Positions 44,171 through 54,073 of a DNA stretch of 64,000 nt are shown here, piece by piece. The translations under genes and the position numbers were made by a program. Each line of letters opens with the position of its first letter. Position 1 is the first letter of the stretch. A model generated the notes under the pieces. The model saw only the letters and a program-made list of their open reading frames with translations. It did not search any database and was not told the origin of the DNA. The DNA comes from Ancylobacter sp. Lp-2 (GTDB lineage Bacteria; Pseudomonadota; Alphaproteobacteria; Rhizobiales; Xanthobacteraceae), in NCBI RefSeq assembly GCF_020523795.1, contig NZ_JAJALI010000007.1:186001-250000 (forward strand). The letters run 5' to 3'.

Positions 44171-44929
44171 ATGGCAGTCGAGATCGATCCGATCCATCAG
44201 TTCCAGATTCATAACATCGTGGATCTGGGAGCGCCGGGCGGCGTTCATCTCGGCTTCACCAACTCTGCCGCCTTCATGGTCGGCATCGTCGCCGCGATCT
44301 TCTTCTTCCTGACCTACGCCACCCGCGGGCGCACTTTGGTGCCCGGGCGGCTGCAGTCGATGGCCGAACTCTCCTACGAGTTCGTCGCCTCAACGGTGCG
44401 CTCGACGGCCGGCAATGAGGGGATGAAGTTCTTCCCCCTCGTCTTCTCGCTGTTCATGTTCGTGCTGTTCGCGAACTTCGTCGGCATGATCCCGTATTCC
44501 TTCACGGTCACCAGCCACATCGTCGTCACCGCCGCGCTGGCGCTGGTGGTGATCGGCACCGTGATCATCTACGGCTTCGCCCGCCACGGCACGCATTTCC
44601 TGCACCTCTTCGTTCCGTCGGGTGTGCCTGCTTTCCTGCTGCCCTTCATGGTGGTGATCGAGCTCATCTCCTTCCTGTCGCGCCCGATCAGCCTGTCGCT
44701 GCGTCTGTTCGCCAACATGCTGGCCGGCCATATCGCCATGAAGGTGTTCGCCGGCTTCATCGTGATGATGACCGCGGGCGGCGTCGCCGGCTTCTTCGGC
44801 GCGGTGCTGCCGCTGGCCATGGTGGTGGCGCTCACCGCCCTCGAATTCCTGGTCGCCGCCCTGCAGGCCTATGTGTTTGCGGTGCTGACCTGCATCTATC
44901 TCAACGACGCGCTGCATCCGGGCCACTGA
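44171..44929 (+). CDS. atpB: F1Fo ATP synthase subunit a
   Basis: A 252-aa inner-membrane protein with at least five helices that forms the proton half-channels next to the c ring. The essential arginine is R178 in [12 protein letters not shown]. Other conserved parts are [39 protein letters not shown] and [18 protein letters not shown]. The start [16 protein letters not shown] matches alphaproteobacterial AtpB proteins. atpE follows 65 bases downstream. Confidence 0.97.
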   Translation: MAVEIDPIHQFQIHNIVDLGAPGGVHLGFTNSAAFMVGIVAAIFFFLTYATRGRTLVPGRLQSMAELSYEFVASTVRSTAGNEGMKFFPLVFSLFMFVLFANFVGMIPYSFTVTSHIVVTAALALVVIGTVIIYGFARHGTHFLHLFVPSGVPAFLLPFMVVIELISFLSRPISLSLRLFANMLAGHIAMKVFAGFIVMMTAGGVAGFFGAVLPLAMVVALTALEFLVAALQAYVFAVLTCIYLNDALHPGH

Positions 44930-44994
44930 TCGGCGCGCTCGCGGGACCTCTCATACCCTTCAACTCAATCTTGCGAATTCAATAGGAGAAGATC

Positions 44995-45222
44995 ATGGAA
45001 GCGGAAGCCGCCAAGTTCCTCGGCGCCGGTCTCGCCTGCCTCGGCATGGGCCTCGCTGGTATCGGCGTCGGTAACATCTTCGGCAACTTCCTCTCGGGCG
45101 CCCTGCGCAACCCGTCGGCGGCCGACGGCCAGTTCGCTCGCGCCTTCATCGGTGCGGCGCTCGCGGAAGGTCTCGGCATCTTCTCGCTCGTCGTCGCCCT
45201 CGTCCTGCTGTTCGTGGTCTGA
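44995..45222 (+). CDS. atpE: F1Fo ATP synthase subunit c
   Basis: A 75-aa hairpin of two membrane helices joined by the polar loop [11 protein letters not shown]. The proton-carrying carboxylate is E58 in [10 protein letters not shown]. There is no sodium-binding ligand pattern visible, so proton coupling is expected. AGGAG lies 6 bases before the ATG. Length and sequence are typical for Hyphomicrobiales. Confidence 0.97.
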   Translation: MEAEAAKFLGAGLACLGMGLAGIGVGNIFGNFLSGALRNPSAADGQFARAFIGAALAEGLGIFSLVVALVLLFVV

Positions 45223-45296
45223 CGTCCTGACTTGAGGTGGCGGGCGTGCCTTGATGGTGCGCCCGTTTTGCCCTATCGATCGAGGAAGCCCGCACC

Positions 45297-45920
45297 ATGT
45301 CCGAGACCCACGGTCCGGCCGGTACCTTCATTCTAGCCCAGACCAGCCCGGTGCCCGAGGCGCCTGCGCCTGGCACGGGCACCCATAGTGGCGTGGAGAT
45401 CGGCGTGCCCCCCGCGGAAGCCCATGGCAGCGGATTCCCGCCTTTCGATGCAACGACATTCCCGTCGCAGCTGATCTGGCTGGCGATCACTTTCGTTGCG
45501 CTCTACCTGCTGATGAGCCGGATCGCGCTGCCGCGCATCGCCACCATTCTCGAAGAACGTCACGATCGCATCGCCGACGATATCGAGGAAGCCGGCAAGC
45601 TGAAGGCGGAGAGCGAGGCGGCGGCCATGGCCTATGAGCAGGCGCTGACCGGCGCCCGCGGCAAGGCGACCACCATCGCCAGCGAGACCCGCGACAAGCT
45701 GGCGGGAGAGGCCGAGACGAGCCGCAAGGCGCTCGAGGCCGAACTCGCCGCCAAGCTCGCCGATGCCGAGGCGAAGATCGCCACGACCAAGACGAGCGCC
45801 ATGGCCAATGTCCGCGGCATCGCCGTCGACGCCGCCGGCGCCATCGTCAACCAGCTGACCGGTACCGAACCCGCCCCGCAGGCGGTCGAGGCGGCGGTCG
45901 ACAAGGCCATTGGGAACTGA
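45297..45920 (+). CDS. F1Fo ATP synthase subunit b'
   Basis: 207 aa. A Pro/Gly-rich N-terminal extension of about 50 residues is followed by one membrane helix (PSQLIWLAITFVALYLLMSRIALPRI) and a long charged coiled coil that forms the peripheral stalk with subunit b. The divergent, longer b' subunit in addition to b is typical of Alphaproteobacteria and phototrophs. It lies between atpE and atpF, with 6 bases to the next start. Confidence 0.95.
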   Translation: MSETHGPAGTFILAQTSPVPEAPAPGTGTHSGVEIGVPPAEAHGSGFPPFDATTFPSQLIWLAITFVALYLLMSRIALPRIATILEERHDRIADDIEEAGKLKAESEAAAMAYEQALTGARGKATTIASETRDKLAGEAETSRKALEAELAAKLADAEAKIATTKTSAMANVRGIAVDAAGAIVNQLTGTEPAPQAVEAAVDKAIGN

Positions 45921-45926
45921 CGCGCC

Positions 45927-46409
45927 ATGGGTAGCGATACTTTCTGGGTTGCCGTCTCCTTCATCATCTTCATGCTGATCCTGGCCAAGTACGGCGCGTT
46001 CTCCGGCATCATCGCCAAGCTTGACTCCCGTGGCGAGCGCATCCGCGCCGAGCTGGAGGAAGCCCGCCGGCTGAAGGAAGAAGCGCAGAAGCTGGTGGCG
46101 GAATATCGCCGCAAGCAGCATGAGGCGGAAGCCGAGGCCGAGGCGATCATCACCACCGCCAAGGCAGAGGCCGAGCGCCTCGCCGGCGAAGCCAAGGCGA
46201 AGCTGGAAGATCTGATTGCCCGCCGTACCAAGATGGCGGAACAGAAGATCGCCCAGGCCGAGGCGCAGGCGCTGGCCGATGTGCGCGCCGCCGCCGCCGA
46301 TGCGGCGGTGAAGGCGGCCGAGGTGGTGCTCGCGGCGAACGTCGCCGGCGAGACGGCCGACCGCCTGCTCGATTCGGCGGTTGCCGAGGTGAAGGCCCGG
46401 TTGAACTGA
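45927..46409 (+). CDS. atpF: F1Fo ATP synthase subunit b
   Basis: 160 aa: one N-terminal membrane helix (FWVAVSFIIFMLILAKYGAF), then an almost continuous Ala/Glu/Lys/Arg coiled coil for dimerisation with b' and contact with the F1 delta subunit. The family pattern LDSRGERIRAELEEARRLKEEAQKLVAEY is present. It is the last gene of the Fo operon; a strong terminator follows. The F1 genes (atpHAGDC) are not in this window. Confidence 0.96.
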   Translation: MGSDTFWVAVSFIIFMLILAKYGAFSGIIAKLDSRGERIRAELEEARRLKEEAQKLVAEYRRKQHEAEAEAEAIITTAKAEAERLAGEAKAKLEDLIARRTKMAEQKIAQAEAQALADVRAAAADAAVKAAEVVLAANVAGETADRLLDSAVAEVKARLN

Positions 46410-46437
46410 GCGGTTCTTCTCCGATCGACGATCTTTC

Positions 46438-46471
46438 GAAAGCCCGGCCTCGCGCCGGGCTTTCTGTTTTT
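46438..46471 (+). terminator. Rho-independent terminator of the atp operon
   Basis: GAAAGCCCGGC - CTCGC - GCCGGGCTTTC, an 11-bp perfect stem followed by TGTTTTTGG, begins 28 bases after the atpF stop. Confidence 0.9.
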
Positions 46472-46816
46472 GGCAGGCAATGCCAGGCCGGCGTCTTGGG
46501 CCGTCTGCATGCGGTCGTCGATGTGCGGCGTGTCGTCAGCGTCGGCACCATTCCTGCGGGTGGCGGGACAAGACGAGCGGTCCTGCACACAATACGCCCA
46601 GCGGGGAGTTGGAGCATCTCCCGTTCTCCGCCAAGCCGCGATGTTGCAGCCATATTGCCGGTGGACGGACGATGCCGCAGTCGATTCCGGCCGTGTGGCA
46701 CAGGACCGGCGATCATCATCTTCCGCGCGCGGAAGATCGGACTTCCGCCTGGGAGGCGCCGAGGCCACGATGGTTCAAGATGTCGCTGCCCCGCACGGGT
46801 AACACTGAGCAGGCAC

Positions 46817-47218
46817 TCATTCGGCCCTTTGGAGGATAGGGGTCCTTACCGGTAGGTCCATTCGGTACGGAATGTCCGTTGGCGGCTTGAACCAGCACTT
46901 GTGCGTCGTGCCCGTTGCGACCGTCAGCGTGGGCCGCATCGACGGCGGCGCGGCTGGCTGCCTTTTGGCGGCAAGACCGGCACGGAGACTTCGCCCGTCC
47001 AAGCTGACCTTCCAGAACGCCCCATCCGAGGAGACGACATAGGTTTCCGCATCATTTGAGTGCTTCTTGGCAATGCAACCAAAGGGTGTATCTGAGCGAT
47101 CGGCGGTGCAAGGCTGCCGCCGTGGATATACCCAGCGGGCACCGGCCGGAGCGCAAGGGGCGGTTTCGGGCTGCCGCGCATTCTTCCGAAGTTGTAAGCC
47201 GTCGCGGATTTGATGCTG
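46817..47218 (-). pseudogene. Open frame without a start codon, possible gene remnant
   Basis: The stretch 46472-47272 (about 800 bases) has no clear gene. On the minus strand one frame stays open for 133 codons from a TAA at 47219-47221 to a TGA at 46817. Its translation looks protein-like, with PCTADRSDTPFGCIAKKH, DAETYVVSSDGAFWKVSLDG and THKCWFKPPTDIPYRMD, but it has no ATG or GTG start. The only candidate is a TTG at 47002 behind GGAAGG, which would drop the best part. It is either a 5'-truncated remnant or chance. Confidence 0.25.
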
Positions 47219-47272
47219 TTACGATGTCGCTTGGCTCTGAGGCGGTGACAGGTCGTGCGCCGTCCCGCCGCC

Positions 47273-48628
47273 TCAGCTGGTCCAGCGGCGCGGGCGGTAG
47301 AAGGTGTGCTCGCCGATACGGTCGAGCTTGCGCATCTCGCTGATCCAGAACGGCCGCACCGATTGCGCGTGGTAGTGCGTCGCCCGCCCGACCCTCGAGT
47401 CCCAAAGCTTGCCGTCCAGCATGTCGGCGGCGATGCGCTGCGCCTGCTTCCACAGTCGCGGCTCGGTGACGACGTCGCGGATATTGTCGCAGGCGAAGGT
47501 GAACTGGCAGGCGAATTTGCGCTTGGCGTTCTGGTAGACCGCGCGGCAGACATCGGCGGGGTAGTAGCCGGAGAACACCCGGTTCATCACCACCTGCGCC
47601 ACCGCGATCTGTCCGCGCTCCGGCTCGCCACGGCTCTCGAAATATACGGCGTCGGCGAGGCACTTCTCCGCCCGCTCGCGCCGGCGACCATCGAGGCCGA
47701 GCCGTTCGGCCGGCGCGGCGCCGGCCATGCGGCCGAGCGTCGGCGTCTCCGCGCCGTCGATGGCGTCGACATCGTCGCTGCCCTCGCCATCCTCGCCCTT
47801 GGCGGCGACGGAAGTGCCGGCCTCGCCGCCCGCCTCGCCGCCGAGGAAACGCTGCGCCGGCGTGCCGTCCAGCCCGAAGATCAGGCTGGCTTGGCGATAG
47901 ATGGGTAGCGCACCTTCCGGCGTGCCCATCAGTTGGCCGCCGGTCTCGGCGAAGGGATCGGCATAGGCCGGCCCGGCGGCGGGTCCGCCCGCTCCGATGA
48001 CGAGGACGGGGTCGGCGGCGGCGCTTTCCAGCTCGGCGGGGTCGCCGGTCGGGTCGCCGGCGTCGCTGGAATAGGCGGCGAGATCGTTGGCGTCGGCGAG
48101 GTCGTCGCCCGCCTCGAACGGATCGGTACCCATGCCCAAGGCGATTGCGCGACCGGTCCCAGTCCCGGTTCCGGCGCCCGCCGTGGCGGCGCCGGTTGCT
48201 GAGCCCGCCCGGGTGGTGGCGCTGGCGATGCCGGCATCGGCGAGCGCTTCCGGCAGGCCCGGCTCGGACGGCTGGTCGGTGGCGGCGAGGCGGTCGCCCC
48301 TGTCCGCGCGATCGCCCTTGTCGGTCCGGTCGACATGGATGGCGAGCGGCGGCAGTCGCGGCGGCGCGGGTATCGCCGAGCCCGGCGGCAGCGAAGAGGC
48401 CGTCGGCCAGGCGAAGGTCGCCGCCTTCAGCGTGCGGAAGGTGCCGGGCAGCACGTCGAGGCGGGCTTTTGCCACCACCTCCGGGCTGTGGGTGAACAGG
48501 GCGGCGATGTCCTGGTGGCCGATGCCGCTGGCGAAGAACGGGGTGACCATGCCGGCCAGCGCCAGCCCGGCGACGACGCAGCGGGCTTGCCACCGCGAGG
48601 ATCGGATCGGCCGATGCGAGAAGCTCAT
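47273..48628 (-). CDS. Cell wall hydrolase, SleB type
   Basis: A 451-aa protein. A hydrophobic N-terminal segment (CVVAGLALAGMVTPFFASGI) anchors or exports it. A long low-complexity linker (about 75-300; Ala/Gly/Asp/Thr-rich, with GTGTGTG and repeated GDRADRGDR-like parts) follows. The C-terminal Hydrolase_2/SleB domain has LADAVYFESRGEPERGQIAVAQVVMNRVFSG with the catalytic Glu, and Cys pairs in DVCRAVYQ, FACQFTFACD. It is probably a peptidoglycan lytic enzyme acting outside the inner membrane. The start at 48628 lacks a clear ribosome site; the frame is open to 48709. Confidence 0.85.
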   Translation of the reverse strand: MSFSHRPIRSSRWQARCVVAGLALAGMVTPFFASGIGHQDIAALFTHSPEVVAKARLDVLPGTFRTLKAATFAWPTASSLPPGSAIPAPPRLPPLAIHVDRTDKGDRADRGDRLAATDQPSEPGLPEALADAGIASATTRAGSATGAATAGAGTGTGTGRAIALGMGTDPFEAGDDLADANDLAAYSSDAGDPTGDPAELESAAADPVLVIGAGGPAAGPAYADPFAETGGQLMGTPEGALPIYRQASLIFGLDGTPAQRFLGGEAGGEAGTSVAAKGEDGEGSDDVDAIDGAETPTLGRMAGAAPAERLGLDGRRRERAEKCLADAVYFESRGEPERGQIAVAQVVMNRVFSGYYPADVCRAVYQNAKRKFACQFTFACDNIRDVVTEPRLWKQAQRIAADMLDGKLWDSRVGRATHYHAQSVRPFWISEMRKLDRIGEHTFYRPRRWTS

Positions 48629-48752
48629 GACGCGACGCCTACGCAACCTGGCCGCTGGCGGCCCCCAACTCCGCCCGGCGTGGCGGGCGCGCATCAGGCA
48701 AGCCGCCACGCGCCGGGCCTTATGGTTGTCGCGTATTAACCTTGCTGCGCGG

Positions 48753-49742
48753 TTAACGCGGCGCCGCCGCCCGCCGCAGCCGGTCGGCGATGGCCTCGCC
48801 CAGCCCGTGGGCGGGCAGCCCGACCACGGCGATGCCGGACACGCCGGGCGCGTCGAGCTCGCGCAGATAGGCGTAGAGATTGGCCGCCGCCTCGACGAGG
48901 TCGCCCTCCGGGCTGAGGTCGCGGGTGCGCACCGGCGGCGCCCCGTGCAGCGCCTGCCCGCCGAAGGTCAGCAGCGCCTCGCCGGCGCGCAGCTGCTCGG
49001 CCATCAGCCGCACCGGCACCGAGGGCGCGTAGTGCGAGGCGAGCATGCCGGGTGCCTGCGGGGTCTCGTCGTCGGTGACGCGCTCGGGCACCGCGAGCGC
49101 ATGGCCGAGCACCGCCTCGATCTCCTCGCGCGCCAGCCCGCCTGGGCGCAGCATCGCCGGGATGTCGCCGGTGCAGTCGAGAATGGTGGATTCCACCCCC
49201 ACCGCCGCCGGTCCGGCGTCGAGCACCAGGTCGATGGCGCCGAGCAGGTCGGCCATCACATGGCCGGCGGTGGTCGGCGAGACATGGCCGGAACGGTTGG
49301 CGCTCGGCGCGGCGATCGGCCGGTCGGCGGCGCGCAGCACCGCCTGCGCCACCGGATGCGCCGGCACCCGGATCGCGACGCTCGACAGCCCGGCGCGGGC
49401 GAGGGGAGAGGTGGCCTCCTCGATCGCCGGCACCACCAGCGTCAGCGGTCCCGGCCAGAAGGCGTGGGCGAGCGCGGAAGCCGTCGGCGAGAAGCGTCCC
49501 ACCCGCTGCGCCGCCTCGACATCCGGCACATGGGCGATCAGCGGGTTGAAGCTCGGCCGCCCCTTGGCGGCGTAGAGCTTGGCCACCGCATGCGGGTCGG
49601 TCGCGTCGCAGGCGAGGCCGTAGACCGTCTCGGTGGGAATGGCGGCCAGCCCGCCGGAACGCAGCACCCGCGCGGTCTCCGCGATGCCCTCCTCGTCCGC
49701 CGGGACCAGGCGGGTCGCAATGATCGGGGTGGCCAGGCTCAC
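48753..49742 (-). CDS. L-threonylcarbamoyladenylate synthase, long Sua5 type
   Basis: A 329-aa enzyme that makes threonylcarbamoyl-AMP from threonine, bicarbonate and ATP for the t6A modification of ANN-decoding tRNAs. The YrdC domain has GGLAAIPTETVYGLACDAT, KGRPSFNPLI, FWPGPLTLVVPA and SANRSGHVSPTTA. The C-terminal Sua5 domain (about 215-329; APGMLASHYAPSVPVRL) makes it the long two-domain form. The product passes to TsaD, which is not in this window. The 300 bases upstream hold only a shared promoter region with the deacetylase gene. Confidence 0.92.
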   Translation of the reverse strand: MSLATPIIATRLVPADEEGIAETARVLRSGGLAAIPTETVYGLACDATDPHAVAKLYAAKGRPSFNPLIAHVPDVEAAQRVGRFSPTASALAHAFWPGPLTLVVPAIEEATSPLARAGLSSVAIRVPAHPVAQAVLRAADRPIAAPSANRSGHVSPTTAGHVMADLLGAIDLVLDAGPAAVGVESTILDCTGDIPAMLRPGGLAREEIEAVLGHALAVPERVTDDETPQAPGMLASHYAPSVPVRLMAEQLRAGEALLTFGGQALHGAPPVRTRDLSPEGDLVEAAANLYAYLRELDAPGVSGIAVVGLPAHGLGEAIADRLRRAAAPR

Positions 49743-50042
49743 GGGTTCGTCCTCGGGGAAAGGGTGCTCCCGGCTTAAGAGCCGGGCCGGCGCCGGTCAA
49801 CCTCCGGCCGGTTGGGGCGCCCGGCGCGGCGAAAAAAGCCGTTCGCGCCGAGCGCCGCCGCTGGCCTGTCGCACGGGCGTGGCATATCGTCCACCATCGG
49901 ATGGTTCAAGAAGACCGATAATGGCCGTCCGTATGGCTGCATCTTCGAGCGGTGCCGGTTCGCTTGCGGAAGATGCGGAGAGCAACGAACCCGAAGGCTT
50001 CGCGTTTCCCGAGACGACGAAGCGCCCGTCCCAAGGATGCCC

Positions 50043-50972
50043 ATGAACACGCTGCTGATCGCGCACGACGCCTGCCTCGACCATGTCACGCCGCCCGGCC
50101 ATCCGGAGCGCCCGGACCGGGTGCGGGTGCTGAACCGCCTGTTCGAGAAGGAGGAGTTCGCCACGCTGGTGCGCGAGCCGGCGCCGCTCGCCAGCCGCGA
50201 GGACATCGTCCGCGTGCATCCGGCCGACTATGTCGATGCGCTGGCCGAGGCCAACCCCACCGAGGGCCTGGTGCGCATCGACGGCGACACCGTGCTGTCC
50301 CCCGGCACCGGCGAGGCGATCTCGCGCGGCGTCGGCGGCTCGGTGCTGGCGGTGGACGAGGTGCTGGGCGGCAAGGTGGCCAACGCCTTCGTCTCCATGC
50401 GCCCGCCCGGCCACCATGCCGAGACACGCACGCCGATGGGCTTCTGCCTGTTCAACAATGTCGCCATCGCCGCCCGCCACGCACAGAAGGTGCACGGCAT
50501 CGGCCGCGTCGCCATCGTCGATTTCGACGTGCACCACGGCAATGGCACGCAGGAGATCTTCTGGTCGGACCCGAGCGTGATGTACGCCTCGACGCACGAA
50601 ATGCCGCTGTTCCCCGGCACGGGATCGGTGGGCGAGCGCGGCACTTCGGACAACATCGTGAATGCACCGCTGCGCGCGGGCGACAATGGCGAGCGCTTCC
50701 GCGAGGCCTTCGAGAGCCGCATCCTGCCGCGCCTCAATGCGTTCGGGCCGCAGCTTTTGATCATCTCCGCCGGCTTCGACGCCCATGTGCGCGACCCGTT
50801 GGCGAATATCTGCCTGCTGGAGGACGATTACCGCTGGGTGACGCTGAAGCTGATGGAACTCGCCGAGAAGCACAGCGGCGGGCGCATCGTCTCGGTGCTG
50901 GAGGGCGGCTACGACCTCGACGGTCTCACCCGCTCGGCCGAGCAGCACGTGCTGACCCTGATGCGTGGCTGA
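50043..50972 (+). CDS. Histone deacetylase/acetylpolyamine amidohydrolase family protein
   Basis: A 309-aa zinc hydrolase. It begins [26 protein letters not shown]. The catalytic His pair is in RPPGHHAE, the zinc ligands in [11 protein letters not shown] and SAGFDAH, and the transition-state Tyr region in LEGGYDL. Bacterial members deacetylate polyamines, acetoin-related compounds or proteins; the substrate here is unknown. AAGG sits 6 bases before the ATG at 50043; an in-frame ATG two codons earlier overlaps that site. Confidence 0.9.
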   Translation: MNTLLIAHDACLDHVTPPGHPERPDRVRVLNRLFEKEEFATLVREPAPLASREDIVRVHPADYVDALAEANPTEGLVRIDGDTVLSPGTGEAISRGVGGSVLAVDEVLGGKVANAFVSMRPPGHHAETRTPMGFCLFNNVAIAARHAQKVHGIGRVAIVDFDVHHGNGTQEIFWSDPSVMYASTHEMPLFPGTGSVGERGTSDNIVNAPLRAGDNGERFREAFESRILPRLNAFGPQLLIISAGFDAHVRDPLANICLLEDDYRWVTLKLMELAEKHSGGRIVSVLEGGYDLDGLTRSAEQHVLTLMRG

Positions 50973-51033
50973 TCCTGTATAAGGCGGGACGCGAGGGCGG
51001 CGATTCGCCTCTCTCGCGCAAGCGGAGGATGCC

Positions 51034-51279
51034 ATGGCCGATTTTGCGGATGTCGGGACGCTGAGCTTCGAGAAGGCGCTGGCGGAGCTCGAGACCATCG
51101 TCGGCAAGCTCGAGGGCGGCAACGTCCCGCTAGAAGAGTCGATCACCCTCTATGCGCGCGGCGAGGCGCTCAAGGCCCGTTGCGACGCGCTGCTGAAGGA
51201 CGCCGAGGCGCGGGTGGAGAAGATCACGCTCAGTGCCGATGGCCGCCCGGCCGGCACCGTGCCGCTCGACGGCGAATGA
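51034..51279 (+). CDS. xseB: Exodeoxyribonuclease VII small subunit
   Basis: An 81-aa helical protein: [38 protein letters not shown] is the family core. Several copies bind the large subunit XseA (not here) to form the single-strand-specific exonuclease VII. AGGA precedes the ATG. In many Alphaproteobacteria xseB lies between the deacetylase gene and dxs, as here, though dxs is 3 kb further on after an inserted block. Its stop overlaps the next start by ATGA. Confidence 0.95.
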   Translation: MADFADVGTLSFEKALAELETIVGKLEGGNVPLEESITLYARGEALKARCDALLKDAEARVEKITLSADGRPAGTVPLDGE

Positions 51280-51815
51280 GCGGCCACGGGCGCCCCGCGC
51301 GGATGAGCGTCCGGTTGCGCGGCCACCATTTGCTCTGCCTGATGACCTATGTCGGCCGGGGCTACAGCCCGGCCTTCACCGCCAATTACGATGCCCTCGT
51401 CATCCGCCTCGACGCCGGCGAGCCCGCCGAACTCGTCGAGGGGCCGGATGACATCTGCGCGCCGATGCTCGGCGAGGCCGGCCATCATTGCCTGAACGAC
51501 AGCGTCGTCGAGCGCGACCGGCAGGCCCGCGCCGCGCTGGGCGGGCTGTTCGGCGACGGCTTCGCGCCGGGCGATCGCCTCGACTTGTCGGCGCCGCGCC
51601 TTGCCGCGATGCGCGCGGCCTTCGCCAGCGGTGCCAGCCGCGCCGCCTGTGCCGGCTGCCAGTGGACGCGATTGTGCGACGACATCGCCGCCGGCGGATT
51701 CCGCCGGGTGCGCCTGAAGGGTGCGGCGGCAGAAAGCGGTGCGCAGGACCTCAGCCCGCCGGAAGTCAGCCTGCCGTCACTCAGCCAGCCTTGCGCGCCG
51801 CGCAATCGGGATTGA
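51276..51815 (+). CDS. DUF1284 protein with Cys-rich metal-binding pattern
   Basis: About 179 aa; the family core starts [23 protein letters not shown]. Cys and His residues recur ([31 protein letters not shown]), consistent with a bound metal or cluster. Function is unknown. The ATG at 51276 overlaps the xseB stop, so translation is likely coupled; an ATG at 51303 is the alternative nearer to the conserved domain. The C-terminal 35 bases overlap the convergent DUF1272 gene tail to tail. Confidence 0.75.
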   Translation: MSGHGRPARMSVRLRGHHLLCLMTYVGRGYSPAFTANYDALVIRLDAGEPAELVEGPDDICAPMLGEAGHHCLNDSVVERDRQARAALGGLFGDGFAPGDRLDLSAPRLAAMRAAFASGASRAACAGCQWTRLCDDIAAGGFRRVRLKGAAAESGAQDLSPPEVSLPSLSQPCAPRNRD

Positions 51816-52032
51816 ACACCCGCGCCGTCGAGGCCGGGTGACGGGCCAGCGCCGCGGCCGGCCTAACCGGCCGGCGCACCAGCTCGCCGGAGCAGTTCGG
51901 GCAGATGCCGCCCAGCACGTCGCTCGCGCACTCGGCGCAGAAGGTGCACTCGAAGGTGCAGATCATCACCTCGCGCGAGGCCGGCGGCAGGTCGCGGTCG
52001 CAGCACTCGCAGTTCGGGCGCAGTTCCAGCAT
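51781..52032 (-). CDS. DUF1272 small zinc-ribbon-like protein
   Basis: 83 aa: MLELRPNCECCDRDLPPAS, then MICTFECTFCAECA and GGICPNCSGEL. Nine Cys in CxxC-type arrangement suggest two zinc sites. The short Arg/Pro tail is variable. AGGAG lies 6 bases before the ATG at 52032. The function of DUF1272 proteins is unknown. Its end overlaps the DUF1284 gene on the other strand by 35 bases. Confidence 0.85.
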   Translation of the reverse strand: MLELRPNCECCDRDLPPASREVMICTFECTFCAECASDVLGGICPNCSGELVRRPVRPAAALARHPASTARVFNPDCAARKAG

Positions 52033-52044
52033 GCGGGGCTCCTG

Positions 52045-52632
52045 TCAGAGCACGCCCGGCACGATACGGGCGGTGCGGGTCATGTAGGCGCGGTATTCGT
52101 CGCCGAAGGTGTCGAGCATCATCGCCTCTTCCCGGCCGACGCGGAAGAGGTAGAGGATGCCGAAGCCGATCACCCCGGCCGGGCCGGCGATCCAGTTGGG
52201 GATGAGGATCAGCTGCGCCACCGCCCACAGGAAGAAGGCGGAATACATCGGGTGGCGCACATAGCGGTAGACGCCGCCGGTGATCAGCTTGTGGCTGTCC
52301 TTGATCTCCAGCGTCACCGACCAGTTCTTGCCGAGGTCCTCATGGGTACGGCGGAACAGCCACAGCGAGAAGGCGAAGGTGAGCGCGCCGAGCACCAGCT
52401 GCACCGCCGAATAGGGATAATCGGCGAAGTCGAACAGCTCCGAAGTCGCCCACAGCAGCGGGATGATGCCGAGCCCGCAGGTCGAGCAGGACAAGAGGAT
52501 CAGCTCGCGGACCTTGTGGCGGGCGTCGACCACCTTCTCGCGCTTCACCTTCCGCTCGAAGGGGATGCGGATGACGTACCAGCCGACGACGCCGATGGCC
52601 CAGATGATCTTGGCGGCGATGATGAGGTTCAT
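52045..52632 (-). CDS. Isoprenylcysteine methyltransferase-family membrane protein
   Basis: 195 aa with about five membrane segments. The SAM site pattern is GGVYRYVRHPMYSAFFLWAVAQ, followed by REEAMMLDTFGDEYRAYMTRTARIVP. A cluster of Cys (LLSCSTCGLG) lies in a membrane segment. The ATG overlaps the stop of the membrane-anchored hydrolase gene by ATGA, so the two are translationally coupled and probably work on the same lipid-like substrate; that link is inference. Confidence 0.82.
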   Translation of the reverse strand: MNLIIAAKIIWAIGVVGWYVIRIPFERKVKREKVVDARHKVRELILLSCSTCGLGIIPLLWATSELFDFADYPYSAVQLVLGALTFAFSLWLFRRTHEDLGKNWSVTLEIKDSHKLITGGVYRYVRHPMYSAFFLWAVAQLILIPNWIAGPAGVIGFGILYLFRVGREEAMMLDTFGDEYRAYMTRTARIVPGVL

Positions 52633-53972
52633 GAGGCGTCCTCTCGGGCGTCGTGCGGCGCAGGGGCGGGGGCGGGAATGTCCGTCGCGGTATCGGGGGG
52701 GAGCAGCGAGCCGTCGTCGGCGAACCGGCTGATCGGTCCGTTGCGCGAGGCGCACAGCTCGGCAAGGGGCAGGGGCCCCAGCGCGATCATGAAGAAGTCG
52801 TAGGGCGCCTTCATCTCGTTCGCCAGCAGGAACTGGTAGTGCAGGCGCATGATATGCCAGCGCAGCGCCCGCAGCTTCTCGCGCGAGATCATCTGCTTGA
52901 GATTGGCGTTCTTCAGGATCGGCTGGCCGTATTCCGCCGTGTCGAACTCCGCCCGGCATAGCTTCACCGGGTGGTACTTGTAGAAATTGATGGCGTCGTG
53001 CCGCGCCTGATATTCCGCCCAGAACACATCGGGATGCGCCGAGATCCGCGCGGCGTCGGCGCGCACGGCGCCGGCATCCGGGTGCAGCGAGAATTTCGGG
53101 ATGGTGGCGCCGCAGGTCAAAAGGTTGAGCCGGGTGCCGCGCCGTCCCAGCTCGGGATCGCGCGCGAAGGCCTGCACCAGCACCCGCAAAGCGAGGCTGG
53201 CACCAAGGCTGTGGCCGACCAGCACCACCTCGTCATAGCCGCCGCTCTGGATCTTTTGCACGAGATAGTCGGTGAAACGCTCCAGCCGCTCGTCCATCAC
53301 CGGGCTGCGCCCGTGCAGATAGTCGCGGGCGAGATCCCAGTCGTCGAGCGCCTGGTGCAGCCGCCATCGCCGTCCGGGCTGGATGAACAGGCCGAGGAAC
53401 ACCAGCAGCGCGGTGGCCAGCCCGATCAGGGTGGCCGCGTGCCCGCTGGTCTCCGGCGGCAGCAGCCAGCCGACGACGAAATTGGCGGCCAGCCCGCCCA
53501 GCAGGCCGGCGAGCAGGAACAGCACGAGGATGCCGACCGGAAACAGGCAGAAGATGCCGTAGCGCAGCGTCGCCTTGAAATAGCGGCGGCTGGTACCGTT
53601 GCGGGCGAATTCGAGCAGCGCCGCCAGCCCGCGCCACAGCCGTACCACGGAGGGCCGCTCGTCGAGCGCCACCACGATGTCATCCCAGCGCAGCAGGGCG
53701 AAATCGGTCGATTGCCGCCAGTTCGGCCCCTCGCTGCGGGTGGTCCACAGGCTCACCGGCAAGCCGGGCTCGTCGCGGCGCGCCGAGACCTCGGCGCCGC
53801 AGGACCACAGTTTGGCGAAGCGCCCGGCCTGGTTGGCGAAGCGGCCGTGATGGTAGTCCATGTCGGTGGGGTCGTGGCCGGGCAGGAACAGCACAAGCCG
53901 CCGACCGGCGTCGACGTCGGTGGGGCGCGAGGCGTCGTGGCCCGGCGAGTCGGGAGCATCCCCTGCTGTCAT
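52629..53972 (-). CDS. Membrane-anchored alpha/beta hydrolase (lipase-like)
   Basis: 447 aa. The N-terminal part has [22 protein letters not shown], the first strand and oxyanion-loop type region. Two hydrophobic segments (about 138-171 and 179-198) interrupt the fold. The nucleophile elbow is G253-H-S-L-G257 ([17 protein letters not shown]). The C-terminal region has [27 protein letters not shown], which could hold the remaining triad members. No named family is certain. It is first in a two-gene unit with the coupled methyltransferase downstream. Confidence 0.65.
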   Translation of the reverse strand: MTAGDAPDSPGHDASRPTDVDAGRRLVLFLPGHDPTDMDYHHGRFANQAGRFAKLWSCGAEVSARRDEPGLPVSLWTTRSEGPNWRQSTDFALLRWDDIVVALDERPSVVRLWRGLAALLEFARNGTSRRYFKATLRYGIFCLFPVGILVLFLLAGLLGGLAANFVVGWLLPPETSGHAATLIGLATALLVFLGLFIQPGRRWRLHQALDDWDLARDYLHGRSPVMDERLERFTDYLVQKIQSGGYDEVVLVGHSLGASLALRVLVQAFARDPELGRRGTRLNLLTCGATIPKFSLHPDAGAVRADAARISAHPDVFWAEYQARHDAINFYKYHPVKLCRAEFDTAEYGQPILKNANLKQMISREKLRALRWHIMRLHYQFLLANEMKAPYDFFMIALGPLPLAELCASRNGPISRFADDGSLLPPDTATDIPAPAPAPHDAREDAS

Positions 53973-54073
53973 GGCGTGGTTCTAATGTATGCAGGCGGGC
54001 GTTTCCATGTCCGTGGTGTGCTCAACCGGCGGTCTCCACATGGTTTGGCGTCGAGGCCGAACCAAAACCAAGC

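Noticed and set aside
48087-49778. A 563-codon plus-strand open frame.
   Set aside because: It is antisense to the SleB hydrolase and Sua5-type genes and has shadow-frame composition without any domain.
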